The notes: a model not told the origin generated them from the letters alone. A stretch of DNA of 5,366 bases from Verrucomicrobiota bacterium (GCA_019136035.1 JAGVUW010000181.1:1-5366); one strand, 5' to 3'; shown: positions 1-5,366, counted from the stretch's first letter. Translations and numbers: made by a program.

Positions 1-286
1 CCCCGGTGCGCTCCTCCAGGGGCAGGGCATCCATGTCGGCCCGCAGGGTCACATTCGGCCCCGGCCCGGCGCCCTCGATCATGGCGATGACATCGGTGCC
101 GAGGAGCGGCGGCCGCGGCGACAGGCCCAGATCCGCGAGGACCGCGCGGACCAGCGCCGCGGTGGCCGTCTCCTGCAGCGCCAGCTCGGGGTGCCGATGC
201 AGCCGGTGACGCAGCCGGACCACCTCGGGCAGGACCGCCGCGATGCTCTCCTCGACCTGACGCTGCCATGGATAGGTTGTGGTCAT
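1..286 (-). CDS. M20-family amidohydrolase / metallopeptidase, N-terminal fragment (runs off left edge)
   Basis: The first 95 codons are visible; the gene continues past position 1. The product begins MTTTYPWQRQ. It then shows the classic N-terminus of M20D amidohydrolases (hippurate hydrolase, IAA-amino-acid hydrolase, N-acyl-amino-acid deacylase type): LRHRLHRHPELALQET at residues 25-40 and VTLRADMDALPLEE at 79-92. Family members are cytoplasmic di-metal enzymes that hydrolyse an N-acyl amide bond; the RADMDALP segment is one of their most conserved blocks. The metal-binding Cys, HDGH and Glu motifs would lie downstream, outside the window, so activity cannot be judged. The ATG at 286 is chosen because GGGGAG (291-296) sits just before it and the homology begins soon after. 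There is no signal peptide. A 372-nt gap with its own promoter candidate separates it from the sulfatase, so it probably starts its own transcript. The exact substrate is unknown. Confidence 0.88.
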   Translation of the reverse strand, partial: MTTTYPWQRQVEESIAAVLPEVVRLRHRLHRHPELALQETATAALVRAVLADLGLSPRPPLLGTDVIAMIEGAGPGPNVTLRADMDALPLEERTG

Positions 287-290
287 GATG

Positions 291-297
291 CTCCCCT
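291..297 (-). promoter_or_regulatory. Shine-Dalgarno of the M20 amidohydrolase
   Basis: On the minus strand AGGGGAG lies 4 nt before the ATG at 286 (6 nt if AGGGG is taken as the core). It supports that ATG as the start; no other in-frame start upstream has such a site. Confidence 0.7.
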
Positions 298-339
298 GCC
301 CCGCCTGAACCACCCGCTGGCCCGGCGACCGGTCCGCCT

Positions 340-368
340 ACTATAGCCGTCGCCACAGCGCGGGTCAC
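340..368 (-). promoter_or_regulatory. Candidate sigma70-type promoter for the M20 amidohydrolase
   Basis: On the minus strand, GTGACC (363-368; 4 of 6 to TTGACA) is followed after exactly 17 nt by TATAGT (340-345; 5 of 6 to TATAAT). Transcription would begin near 333, giving a leader of about 47 nt before the ATG at 286. TATAGT is one of the few A/T-rich hexamers in an otherwise very G+C-rich gap, which makes chance less likely. The organism's sigma-factor consensus is unknown, so this stays a prediction. Confidence 0.5.
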
Positions 369-385
369 CGGCGCCCGGGCGCCGG
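368..385. repeat. 18-bp perfect palindrome touching the -35 box
   Basis: The 18 bases CCGGCGCCCGGGCGCCGG read the same on both strands. The palindrome starts on the last base of the candidate -35 hexamer and extends upstream. It has no loop and no following T-run, so it does not look like a terminator. Its position suits an operator for a dimeric regulator. However, palindromes made only of G and C arise more easily in DNA of this composition. Confidence 0.45.
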
Positions 386-658
386 GCAGACAACACGAAG
401 GATCGCTCGCCACGTCTCCTGGAACGCGAATGTCCCCAGACGCGAAGGCGTCCACGAGCCGCAACGGCGTCGACAGCACCGCACGCCGATCCGACGCACC
501 AGCCGGAGTCGCCGGCGGCAGGAATGGACGGTGCGGACGATGGAGACGCCGCCGCGAATGCGCCACCCGTAGTCCTCGCAGTCCCGCAGTCCTCCTCTGA
601 CGCACCGACGCACGGGCTTACCCGCCCTGGGAGACGGCCGGCCCTCGGGCGGCGCCGC
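386..658. other. Non-coding gap between sulfatase stop and M20 promoter
   Basis: No gene is supported in these 273 nt. The visible items are small. A 12-bp palindrome (648-659) overlaps the sulfatase stop. A short stem CGGG/CCCG with loop TAAG on the minus strand (613-624), downstream of the sulfatase, has no T-tract and is at best a weak terminator. Three near-identical 8-mers (CGTAGTCC, CGCAGTCC, CGCAGTCC) occur at 568-592. A 5-bp perfect stem GACGC/GCGTC with a 4-nt loop lies at 439-452. Open frames through here encode Arg/Cys-rich or Ala/Pro/Arg-rich strings with no ribosome-binding site and no family resemblance. Confidence 0.6.
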
Positions 659-2116
659 CTACCACTCCCAGTGCCGGTCCGGCCAGGTGGCGGGGAGTGC
701 GCTCAGGAGTGCGTCGAGGCGGTCCTGCAGGGCCCGCTGCGCCCCGCGGCAAGCCGGATCGCCCCAGAGGTTGCGGAACTCGCCGGGGTCGTCCACGAGG
801 TCGTAGAACTCGCCGAAGCTCTCCCCGGGGTAGCCGATGAGCTTGTGGGTGCGGCTGCGCACGGCGAACTGGGTGACGGAGGCCGGGTCGACACCGCGCA
901 CGGCCAGGTCGGGCGCCTGGCGTTCCTGGAGGAAGACGATGTCCTTGCCATCAACCCGTCGCGGCTGACGCAGAAGGGCCTGCTGCGCGCGGCCTTGGAC
1001 GCCTTCCGGGATGGGCGCGCCGCAGAGGTCGAGGAGGGTCGGCATGACGTCGGTCTGGTCGAGGAGCCCATCGGCCTCCTGACCGGACGGGGTGAGGCCG
1101 GGGACGCGCCAGATCATGGGGATGCGCGTGACCTCGTCAAAGAGGAAGGGCCCATGGCGCCACTGCCAGTGGTCACAGAGGCTGAGGCCGTGGTCAGCGC
1201 TGTAGAGGACCACCGTCGACTCCCAGAGGCCGGCCTGCCGCAGGGCTGCCACCAGACGGTGGAACTGGCTGTCGATGAAGCGCATGTGGTCGTGGCAACT
1301 GGCGATGGCACGGCGCAGGGCCGCGTCGTCGGGCTGTCGGCCGCGTTGGCAGTAGCCCTCGTAGCACTGCCGGTACCACGCCGGCCGTCGGGCCAGGTCA
1401 GCGGGATCCTGCGCGGGGGGACGCACGGCGGACGGGTCGACGCTGCCGACGAACTCGGCCGGCGTCGAGCAGGGCGGGCTCAGCTCGTGGTAGGAGACAT
1501 GGCAGAAGAACGGCCGGCCGGCGGCGGCCTGCCGGTTGATGAAGCCGACGGCCTGGTCGGTGATCCAGGTGCCGTCGTGGAGGGCCGCCGGGAGGGTCCG
1601 GCGATTCAGGGCATCCTCGACCGCCGACGGGGCGCGCCGGCGGAGGTCATCGATGTACTCACGGCCGAGGAGGTTCTCGCTGAGGTGCACGGTCTCGAAG
1701 CCGTAGTAGGGCCTCGCGGCGGTGGCCGGGATACGCGGCGAGAGGGCGCGCTGGCCGTCGGCCACGGGACTGGGGTCCGGGAGGTAGGCCTGCTGGGGCT
1801 CGAAGTGGACCTTGCCGCAGGCGGCGGTGGCGTACCCGGCCCGGCGCAGGCACTCGGCCAGGGTCAGCGCCGACGCCGGCAACGGCACGCCATTGGCCCA
1901 GACGCCATGCCGGTGCGGGTACTGGCCCGTATGGAGCGTGGCGCGTGTCGGCATGCATACCGAATGCACCGCGAAGGCATTCCGGCAGAGCACGCCGTCG
2001 GCCGCGAGGGCGTCGATGGCCGGCGTGCGGGCCAGGACGCCGCCATAGCAGCCGAGCTGGTCGGTGCGGTGGCCGTCGACGACGACCATCAGGACGTTCC
2101 GCGCCGCTGTCGACAT
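659..2116 (-). CDS. Sulfatase-superfamily hydrolase (Cys-type, cytoplasmic)
   Basis: A 485-residue protein of the alkaline phosphatase/sulfatase fold, a normal length for type I sulfatases. It starts NVLMVVVDGHRTDQLGCYG (residues 7-25), with metal-ligand Asp14. The nucleophile motif is C54-M-P-T-R58 followed by ATLHTGQYPHRHGV. In this family the Cys is oxidised to formylglycine by a separate maturase (FGE or anSME, not in the window). GKVH (101-104) matches the usual GKWH; SADHG (306-310) gives the second metal pair D308/H309. The C-terminus has DVMPTLLDLCG (356-366), then THKL and EFYDLVDDPGEFRNL, typical of the family. The usual second Asp is Gly15, the PHxP-loop His appears to be Ser213, and the KGP Lys appears to be His321. 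There is no signal peptide, and 13 Cys residues fit a cytoplasmic enzyme. Substrate (sulfate ester, phosphonate or phosphodiester) cannot be assigned. The start at 2116 is set by a strong Shine-Dalgarno; an upstream in-frame ATG at 2248 adds an unrelated Arg/Pro-rich stretch. Confidence 0.88.
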   Translation of the reverse strand: MSTAARNVLMVVVDGHRTDQLGCYGGVLARTPAIDALAADGVLCRNAFAVHSVCMPTRATLHTGQYPHRHGVWANGVPLPASALTLAECLRRAGYATAACGKVHFEPQQAYLPDPSPVADGQRALSPRIPATAARPYYGFETVHLSENLLGREYIDDLRRRAPSAVEDALNRRTLPAALHDGTWITDQAVGFINRQAAAGRPFFCHVSYHELSPPCSTPAEFVGSVDPSAVRPPAQDPADLARRPAWYRQCYEGYCQRGRQPDDAALRRAIASCHDHMRFIDSQFHRLVAALRQAGLWESTVVLYSADHGLSLCDHWQWRHGPFLFDEVTRIPMIWRVPGLTPSGQEADGLLDQTDVMPTLLDLCGAPIPEGVQGRAQQALLRQPRRVDGKDIVFLQERQAPDLAVRGVDPASVTQFAVRSRTHKLIGYPGESFGEFYDLVDDPGEFRNLWGDPACRGAQRALQDRLDALLSALPATWPDRHWEW

Positions 2117-2122
2117 CGGTCG

Positions 2123-2128
2123 CCTCCC
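2123..2128 (-). promoter_or_regulatory. Shine-Dalgarno of the sulfatase
   Basis: GGGAGG on the minus strand lies 6 nt before the ATG at 2116. It decides the start, ruling against the 44-residue longer reading that begins at 2248. Confidence 0.8.
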
Positions 2129-2173
2129 GCGATCGCACGAGCCATCGCGCCCGGGCACGACGGCTCCGTCTGG

Positions 2174-2217
2174 CCTGTCCAGGGCGTGCGGTGGACGGAG
2201 TGGACAGGGGTGGACAG
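2174..2217. repeat. Cluster of TGGACRG motifs upstream of the sulfatase
   Basis: On the plus strand TGGACGG begins at 2192, TGGACAG at 2201 and TGGACAG at 2211. An inverted copy, CTGTCCA, lies at 2175-2181. The direct copies are spaced 9 and 10 nt apart, about one helical turn. The inverted copy and the middle copy form an 8-bp perfect inverted repeat, CCTGTCCA (2174-2181) with TGGACAGG (2201-2208). The cluster sits 58-101 nt upstream of the sulfatase ATG, where an operator or activator site would be expected. The binding protein is unknown and no clear -35/-10 pair was found beside it. Confidence 0.5.
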
Positions 2218-2249
2218 TCCGGAGCGCCGCTCGGCTCGAGGCGCCCACT

Positions 2250-2277
2250 CCCCGCTCCCGGCTTCCGCCTGTCGGGG
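2250..2277 (-). terminator. Possible hairpin just after the FHA gene
   Basis: On the minus strand, starting 3 nt past the FHA stop, CCCCG pairs with CGGGG around an internal loop and an inner GGC-GGAA-GCC stem with a GNRA-type loop. There is no T-run, so it would be a weak or factor-dependent terminator, or an RNA 3'-end stabiliser. G+C-rich DNA makes such stems common. Confidence 0.25.
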
Positions 2278-2279
2278 CC

Positions 2280-3017
2280 TCAGCGCACCAGGCCGAGGAC
2301 GATGGCGGTGAGGACGACGACCACCACCACCACGGCCGCCACGATCAGGACCTTCGAGCGGCCCCCGGACGCCGCGTCGTCGCCGGCACCACCCGCACCG
2401 GAACGCGCCGGCTCGTCCAGCCAGACGCGCGCCTTGCCCAGGCGGATCTGGGCTCCGGGCGCGACCCGCACCAGGCCGTCCACCTTCTTGCCGCCGATGA
2501 AGGTCCCAAGGGAGCTGTTGAGGTCCTCGATGTAGACCTCGCCCTCGCTGATGGTGACACGGGCGTGCTGGCGCGACACCGACTCACTCTTGACCGCGAT
2601 GGTGTTGTTGTTGGCAGAGCCGACGGTGTTCCGGCCGGGCCAGAGGACGGCCTCGTCCTGGACGCCGCCGTCCTCCTCCCAGCGCAGGCGGTACGGGCTC
2701 GGTCCGGCCTGGTCGCCGAAGCAGAAGAAGCAGCTCCCGAACTGGAAGACATCGCCGGGCTCGATAGGTGTCTGCTCGATGCTGCGGTCGCCCTTGAGGG
2801 TCCCGTGCGAGCTCTTGTTCGCGAGGATCCACGCCCCGCTCGGCTGCTGCTCGACCGTGAAATGGACGCGGCTGACGGTGCGGCCGGCCTCCTGCTTCAG
2901 GGCGATGGTGCAGGACGACGACCGGCCTACGCTGAAGCTGGTGCCCACGGCCGCGGACTCGGTGGCGAACCGCCGCAGCTCCTGGCCCTGGCGGTTCATG
3001 ATTCGACAAACCGGCAT
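2280..3017 (-). CDS. Tail-anchored membrane protein with two FHA domains
   Basis: A 245-residue protein. FHA domains are phosphothreonine-reading modules of about 80-100 residues. FHA1 spans about residues 22-99, with G31-R32, S49-R-V-H52 and N67-KSSHGT73. FHA2 spans about 120-200, with G133-S134, S148-R-Q-H151 and N167-SSLGTF173. A Gly/Ala/Ser linker (203-219) leads to one hydrophobic segment (223-244) rich in Val, ending in a single Arg. No N-terminal signal is seen, so the FHA domains should face the cytoplasm with the tail in the membrane. The likely role is docking a phosphorylated partner at the membrane; partner and kinase are not in the window. FHA2 lacks the usual Gly-Arg arginine (Ser134). 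The ATG at 3017 is chosen because homology begins there and AAGG lies 5 nt upstream; the ATG at 2999 has no such site. It begins 7 nt after the EEP stop, implying one transcript and probably coupled translation. Confidence 0.88.
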   Translation of the reverse strand: MPVCRIMNRQGQELRRFATESAAVGTSFSVGRSSSCTIALKQEAGRTVSRVHFTVEQQPSGAWILANKSSHGTLKGDRSIEQTPIEPGDVFQFGSCFFCFGDQAGPSPYRLRWEEDGGVQDEAVLWPGRNTVGSANNNTIAVKSESVSRQHARVTISEGEVYIEDLNSSLGTFIGGKKVDGLVRVAPGAQIRLGKARVWLDEPARSGAGGAGDDAASGGRSKVLIVAAVVVVVVVLTAIVLGLVR

Positions 3018-3022
3018 GGCGG

Positions 3023-3033
3023 CCTTACCCCTT
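3023..3033 (-). promoter_or_regulatory. Shine-Dalgarno of the FHA gene, overlapping the EEP stop codon
   Basis: On the minus strand AAGGGGTAAGG contains the EEP stop TAA (3025-3027) and two purine-rich cores: AAGG, 5 nt from the ATG at 3017, and AAGGGG, 10 nt from it. A ribosome finishing the EEP gene would sit on the FHA start region, which suggests translational coupling. Confidence 0.6.
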
Positions 3034-3738
3034 ATCTTGCGCCCCGTCGACCAGGCCAAGCTCAGCCCGCACAGGCCGATGGTCGGAGGCGAGGCTCTCC
3101 GCGATGACCTCCATGGCCAGCACCCGCCACTGCCCCGCCGGACCGGCGAGGATGGCGTCGATGCGCTGGCGGGGAGCGTCGGCTGGGTACGTCGGCGGCC
3201 CGTCCAGGCTGTCAAGGCAGTGCCATGATGTCACCAGATGGTTAAGTATAGCACTCTCCGGGGTCGAGTTGAAATCCCCCGCGAGGACAAAGGGCAGGCC
3301 GGCGCGCTCGGCGAGGTCCTGCAGAATGGGCAGTGAACGCTGGCGCTGCTCGGCATCCAGATCCAGGTGCGTCCCGCAGAAACGCACGGCCCGCCCGCAC
3401 CAGGACACATCCACCGCCACCCCACAGCGCGGCTCCTGGCCCGGCAACGGCACCGCCTGCCACGACGACACCGGCAGCCGGGAGAGCACCGCGTGTCCAT
3501 AGAGGCCGCCCTGGAAGGCGATGGCGGGAGCGAAGAGGGCCGTCATGCCGGTGAGACGCCCGAGTTCGGCGGCCTGGTCGACGCCGCCGCTGCGACGGGA
3601 GCCGACGTCGACCTCCTGGACGCTGATCAGGTCGCAGTCCAGCCGGCGCAGCACCGCCGCGGTGCGCTCCAGGTCGAGGCGGTCATCCAGGCCTTGGCCG
3701 TGGCGGATGTTGTAGCTGCCGACACGCAGGATCGACAT
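3025..3738 (-). CDS. Endonuclease/exonuclease/phosphatase (EEP) family hydrolase
   Basis: A 237-residue single-domain protein of the DNase I/exonuclease III-like EEP fold. The family motifs appear in order: SYNIRHG with Asn10, QEVD with Glu42, YGHAVLSRLPV (80-90), GTHLDLD with His124, GDFNSTP with Asp155 and Asn157, RIDAIL (192-197), and SDHRPV with Asp219-His220. All expected metal and catalytic residues are present, so it should be an active Mg-dependent phosphodiesterase or phosphomonoesterase. The family includes nucleases, inositol-phosphate and lipid phosphatases, so the substrate cannot be named. It is slightly shorter than exonuclease III. No signal peptide or membrane segment is visible, so it is probably cytoplasmic. 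The ATG at 3738 has GAGGAG 7 nt upstream. It lies 31 nt after leuS and 7 nt before the FHA gene, fitting a shared transcript. Confidence 0.9.
   Translation of the reverse strand: MSILRVGSYNIRHGQGLDDRLDLERTAAVLRRLDCDLISVQEVDVGSRRSGGVDQAAELGRLTGMTALFAPAIAFQGGLYGHAVLSRLPVSSWQAVPLPGQEPRCGVAVDVSWCGRAVRFCGTHLDLDAEQRQRSLPILQDLAERAGLPFVLAGDFNSTPESAILNHLVTSWHCLDSLDGPPTYPADAPRQRIDAILAGPAGQWRVLAMEVIAESLASDHRPVRAELGLVDGAQDKG
3245..3273 (-). promoter_or_regulatory. Possible internal promoter inside the EEP gene
   Basis: On the minus strand TTCAAC (3268-3273; 3 of 6 to TTGACA) is followed after 17 nt by TATACT (3245-3250; 5 of 6 to TATAAT), inside codons for S-A-I-L-N. If real it would drive the FHA gene about 220 nt downstream, independently of leuS. 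The -35 match is poor, so this is a weak call. Confidence 0.2.
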
Positions 3739-3745
3739 CGCAGCA

Positions 3746-3751
3746 CTCCTC
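3746..3751 (-). promoter_or_regulatory. Shine-Dalgarno of the EEP gene
   Basis: GAGGAG on the minus strand, 7 nt before the ATG at 3738, within the 31-nt leuS-EEP gap. Between it and the leuS stop, GCGCC/GGCGC (3756-3769) can form a 5-bp stem with a 4-nt loop. There is no T-run, so read-through from leuS is expected. Confidence 0.7.
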
Positions 3752-3769
3752 GCCGGCGCCGCCCGGCGC

Positions 3770-5366
3770 TCAGCGCACGACGATATTCACCAGGCGTCCG
3801 GGGACGGCCACCACCTTGACGACGGTCCGCCCGGCGATCTCCTTCTGAACCGCCGCGTCGGCCAGGGCCAGGGCCTGGAGCTGCGCGGCATCGGCGTCGC
3901 TCGGGACGCGCAGGCGGGCGCGCGGCTTGCCCTGGATCTGCACCAGGACCTCGACCTCGGCGAGCTTCAGCTTGCTCTCGTCACAGACCGGGTACGGCTC
4001 GTGCGCCAGCGAGGTGCTGTGGCCCAGACGCTCCCAGAGCTCCTCGGCCAGGTGCGGCGCATACGGCGCCAGGAGCAGCACGAAGGCCTCCATCGCCGCC
4101 CGCGGCCTCGAGTCGGCCTTGCCGAACTCGTTAACGAAGACCATCATCTGGCTGATGGCCGTGTTGAAATTCAGCGAGGCGGTGTCGGCCTCGACCTTGC
4201 GGATGGTCTGGTGCAGGAGGCGGTCCTGCTCGGGCGTGGGCGCCGCCGCGGTGATCGCAGCAGAGAGCTCGCCATCGGCACCGATGATCATCTTCCAGAC
4301 GCGCTGGAGGAAGCGCGAGACGCCCTCGATATCGCGGGTCTGCCAGGGCTTCATCGCCTCCAGCGGCCCCATGAACATCTCGTAAAGCCGGAAGCTGTCG
4401 GCGCCATACTGGGCGATGATCTCGTCAGGGTTGACGACGTTCTTCAGCGACTTGGACATCTTGGCCGGAAACTCGGTGAGCACCTCGCCCGTCTGCTTGT
4501 GCAGGAAGGTACCGTCGCGGTTCTCAACCTGGTCATTCGGAACCAGAACGCCGCGGGCATCACGGTAGGCCAGGCCCAGAATCATGCCCTGATTCACCAG
4601 GCGCTGGAACGGCTCCTTGGTGCTGACAAAGCCGAGATCATAGAGGACCTTGTGCCAGAAACGCGCGTAGAGCAGATGGAGGACGGCGTGCTCGGCGCCG
4701 CCGACATAGAGGTCCACCGGCATCCAGTAGCGCTCCTTGGCGGGATTCCAGGGCTCGGCGTCGTTATCGGGGTCGAGGTAGCGCAGGTAGTACCAGCACG
4801 ACCCGGCCCACTGCGGCATGGTGTGCGTCTCGCGCCGGCCGCGCCGGCCGGTCTTCGGGTCGACGTAGGCCAGCCACGCGGTGGCGTTGGCCAACGGCGA
4901 CTCGCCGGTGCCCGAGGGCGTGATGTCGTCCATCTCAGGCAGCACCACCGGCAGCTCGTCCTCGAGCAGCTTGGTGGTGCCGTCCTCCATGTGCGCCACC
5001 GGGAAGGGCTCACCCCAGTAGCGCTGCCGGCTGAAGAGCCAGTCGCGCAGTTTGTAGTTGACCGTGGGGGTGCCGAGGCCTTCGCGCTCCAGCCAGGCGG
5101 TGATGGTGGCGACGGCCTGCTCCTTGGGCAACCCGTCGAGGCTGACCGCGGCGTTGGCACTGCGGATCATGCGGCCGTCGCCCGGCCAGCAGGCCTCGCC
5201 GGCCAGGACGGCCTCGACACTCACACCGGCGGCGGCCGCCGCCGCTGCATCCGGCTCCATGATGCAGACAATCGGCAGACCGAAGGCGCGGGCGAACTCG
5301 AAGTCGCGGGTGTCATGCGCCGGCACGGCCATGATCGCGCCGGTGCCATAGCCCATCAGGACGTAG
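3770..5366 (-). CDS. leuS: Leucyl-tRNA synthetase, C-terminal part (runs off right edge)
   Basis: The last 531 residues of leucyl-tRNA synthetase, the cytoplasmic class I enzyme that charges tRNA-Leu. The reading frame stays open to the right edge, so the true start and the HIGH motif lie outside. The full enzyme is usually about 800-870 residues. Visible in order: YVLMGYGTGAIMAVPAHD followed by TRDFEFA (editing-domain core, 5285-5365), NYKLRDWLFSRQRYWGEPFPV, SPLANATAWL, MPQWAGSCWYYLRYLDPDN, PVDLYVGGAEHAVLHLLYARF, and KMSKSLKNVVNPDE with the ATP-binding KMSKS loop at 4448-4462. The anticodon-binding helical domain follows (about 3950-4330). The C-terminal domain has VLVQIQGKPRARLRVP and ends VPGRLVNIVVR. 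No frameshift or missing motif is seen. A seven-alanine run lies in the editing domain after LPIVCIMEPD. The EEP and FHA genes follow closely and probably share its transcript. Confidence 0.96.
   Translation of the reverse strand, partial: YVLMGYGTGAIMAVPAHDTRDFEFARAFGLPIVCIMEPDAAAAAAAGVSVEAVLAGEACWPGDGRMIRSANAAVSLDGLPKEQAVATITAWLEREGLGTPTVNYKLRDWLFSRQRYWGEPFPVAHMEDGTTKLLEDELPVVLPEMDDITPSGTGESPLANATAWLAYVDPKTGRRGRRETHTMPQWAGSCWYYLRYLDPDNDAEPWNPAKERYWMPVDLYVGGAEHAVLHLLYARFWHKVLYDLGFVSTKEPFQRLVNQGMILGLAYRDARGVLVPNDQVENRDGTFLHKQTGEVLTEFPAKMSKSLKNVVNPDEIIAQYGADSFRLYEMFMGPLEAMKPWQTRDIEGVSRFLQRVWKMIIGADGELSAAITAAAPTPEQDRLLHQTIRKVEADTASLNFNTAISQMMVFVNEFGKADSRPRAAMEAFVLLLAPYAPHLAEELWERLGHSTSLAHEPYPVCDESKLKLAEVEVLVQIQGKPRARLRVPSDADAAQLQALALADAAVQKEIAGRTVVKVVAVPGRLVNIVVR

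Noticed and set aside
365..613. An 82-codon minus-strand frame (GTG start) in the gap before the amidohydrolase
   Set aside because: There is no ribosome-binding site. The composition is Arg/Cys-rich with no family resemblance, and its end overlaps the promoter and palindrome.
2139..2166. Imperfect inverted repeat GAGCC-TCG / CGA-GGCTC just upstream of the sulfatase Shine-Dalgarno
   Set aside because: It is an 8-bp stem with one mismatch and a CCCGGG-containing loop. This is weak evidence in DNA of this composition, and it matches no riboswitch I recognise.
2117..2248. A 44-residue N-terminal extension of the sulfatase from the ATG at 2248
   Set aside because: The extension is Arg/Pro-rich, unlike the family, and covers the repeat cluster. 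The GGGAGG site before the ATG at 2116 is a much better start.
524..2311. A 595-codon open frame on the plus strand opposite the sulfatase
   Set aside because: It lies antisense to a clear sulfatase gene. Such long antisense frames arise from the G/C third-position bias. The translation is a Gly/Ala/Arg/Val-rich string with no recognisable domain.
2064..3107. Plus-strand frames of 347 and 225 codons opposite the FHA and EEP genes
   Set aside because: They are antisense to genes with clear motifs, and their translations are low-complexity shadow sequence.
3018..3215. A 66-residue N-terminal extension of the FHA protein overlapping the EEP gene
   Set aside because: It would read a different frame of the conserved EEP C-terminus. 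The ATG at 3017 has a Shine-Dalgarno and precedes the FHA homology directly.

Overview
The window is G+C-rich bacterial DNA (about two thirds or more by eye). All five recognisable genes lie on the minus strand, so the gene order is best read from right to left. The layout is ordinary chromosomal housekeeping plus accessory enzymes. No mobile element, tRNA, rRNA or CRISPR array was seen. The mix of a Cys-type sulfatase, a double-FHA membrane protein and a leucyl-tRNA synthetase of the 'GSCWYYLRYLDP' type would suit a G+C-rich planctomycete-, armatimonad- or similar environmental bacterium. This placement is a guess; nothing here fixes the phylum.

Right part (3770-5366): the C-terminal 531 residues of leucyl-tRNA synthetase (leuS), from the end of the editing domain through the KMSKS loop to the stop. 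It is followed after 31 nt by a 237-residue endonuclease/exonuclease/phosphatase (EEP) family hydrolase (3025-3738). After only 7 nt comes a 245-residue protein with two FHA domains and a C-terminal membrane anchor (2280-3017). Spacing and Shine-Dalgarno placement suggest one leuS-EEP-FHA transcription unit, with EEP and FHA likely translationally coupled.

Middle (2117-2279): a 163-nt gap with a hairpin just after the FHA stop and a cluster of TGGACRG repeats. It then leads into a strong Shine-Dalgarno for a 485-residue cytoplasmic sulfatase-superfamily hydrolase (659-2116). The nucleophile motif C-M-P-T-R is intact, but several usual active-site positions appear substituted.

Left part: a 372-nt non-coding gap (287-658) with a good sigma70-like promoter (340-368) and an 18-bp perfect palindrome touching its -35 box. 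These precede the first 95 codons of an M20-family amidohydrolase, which runs off the left edge.

The genes do not form an obvious pathway. The sulfatase and the amidohydrolase look separately controlled. The items most worth a second look are the leuS-EEP-FHA linkage, the altered sulfatase active site, and the two candidate operators.
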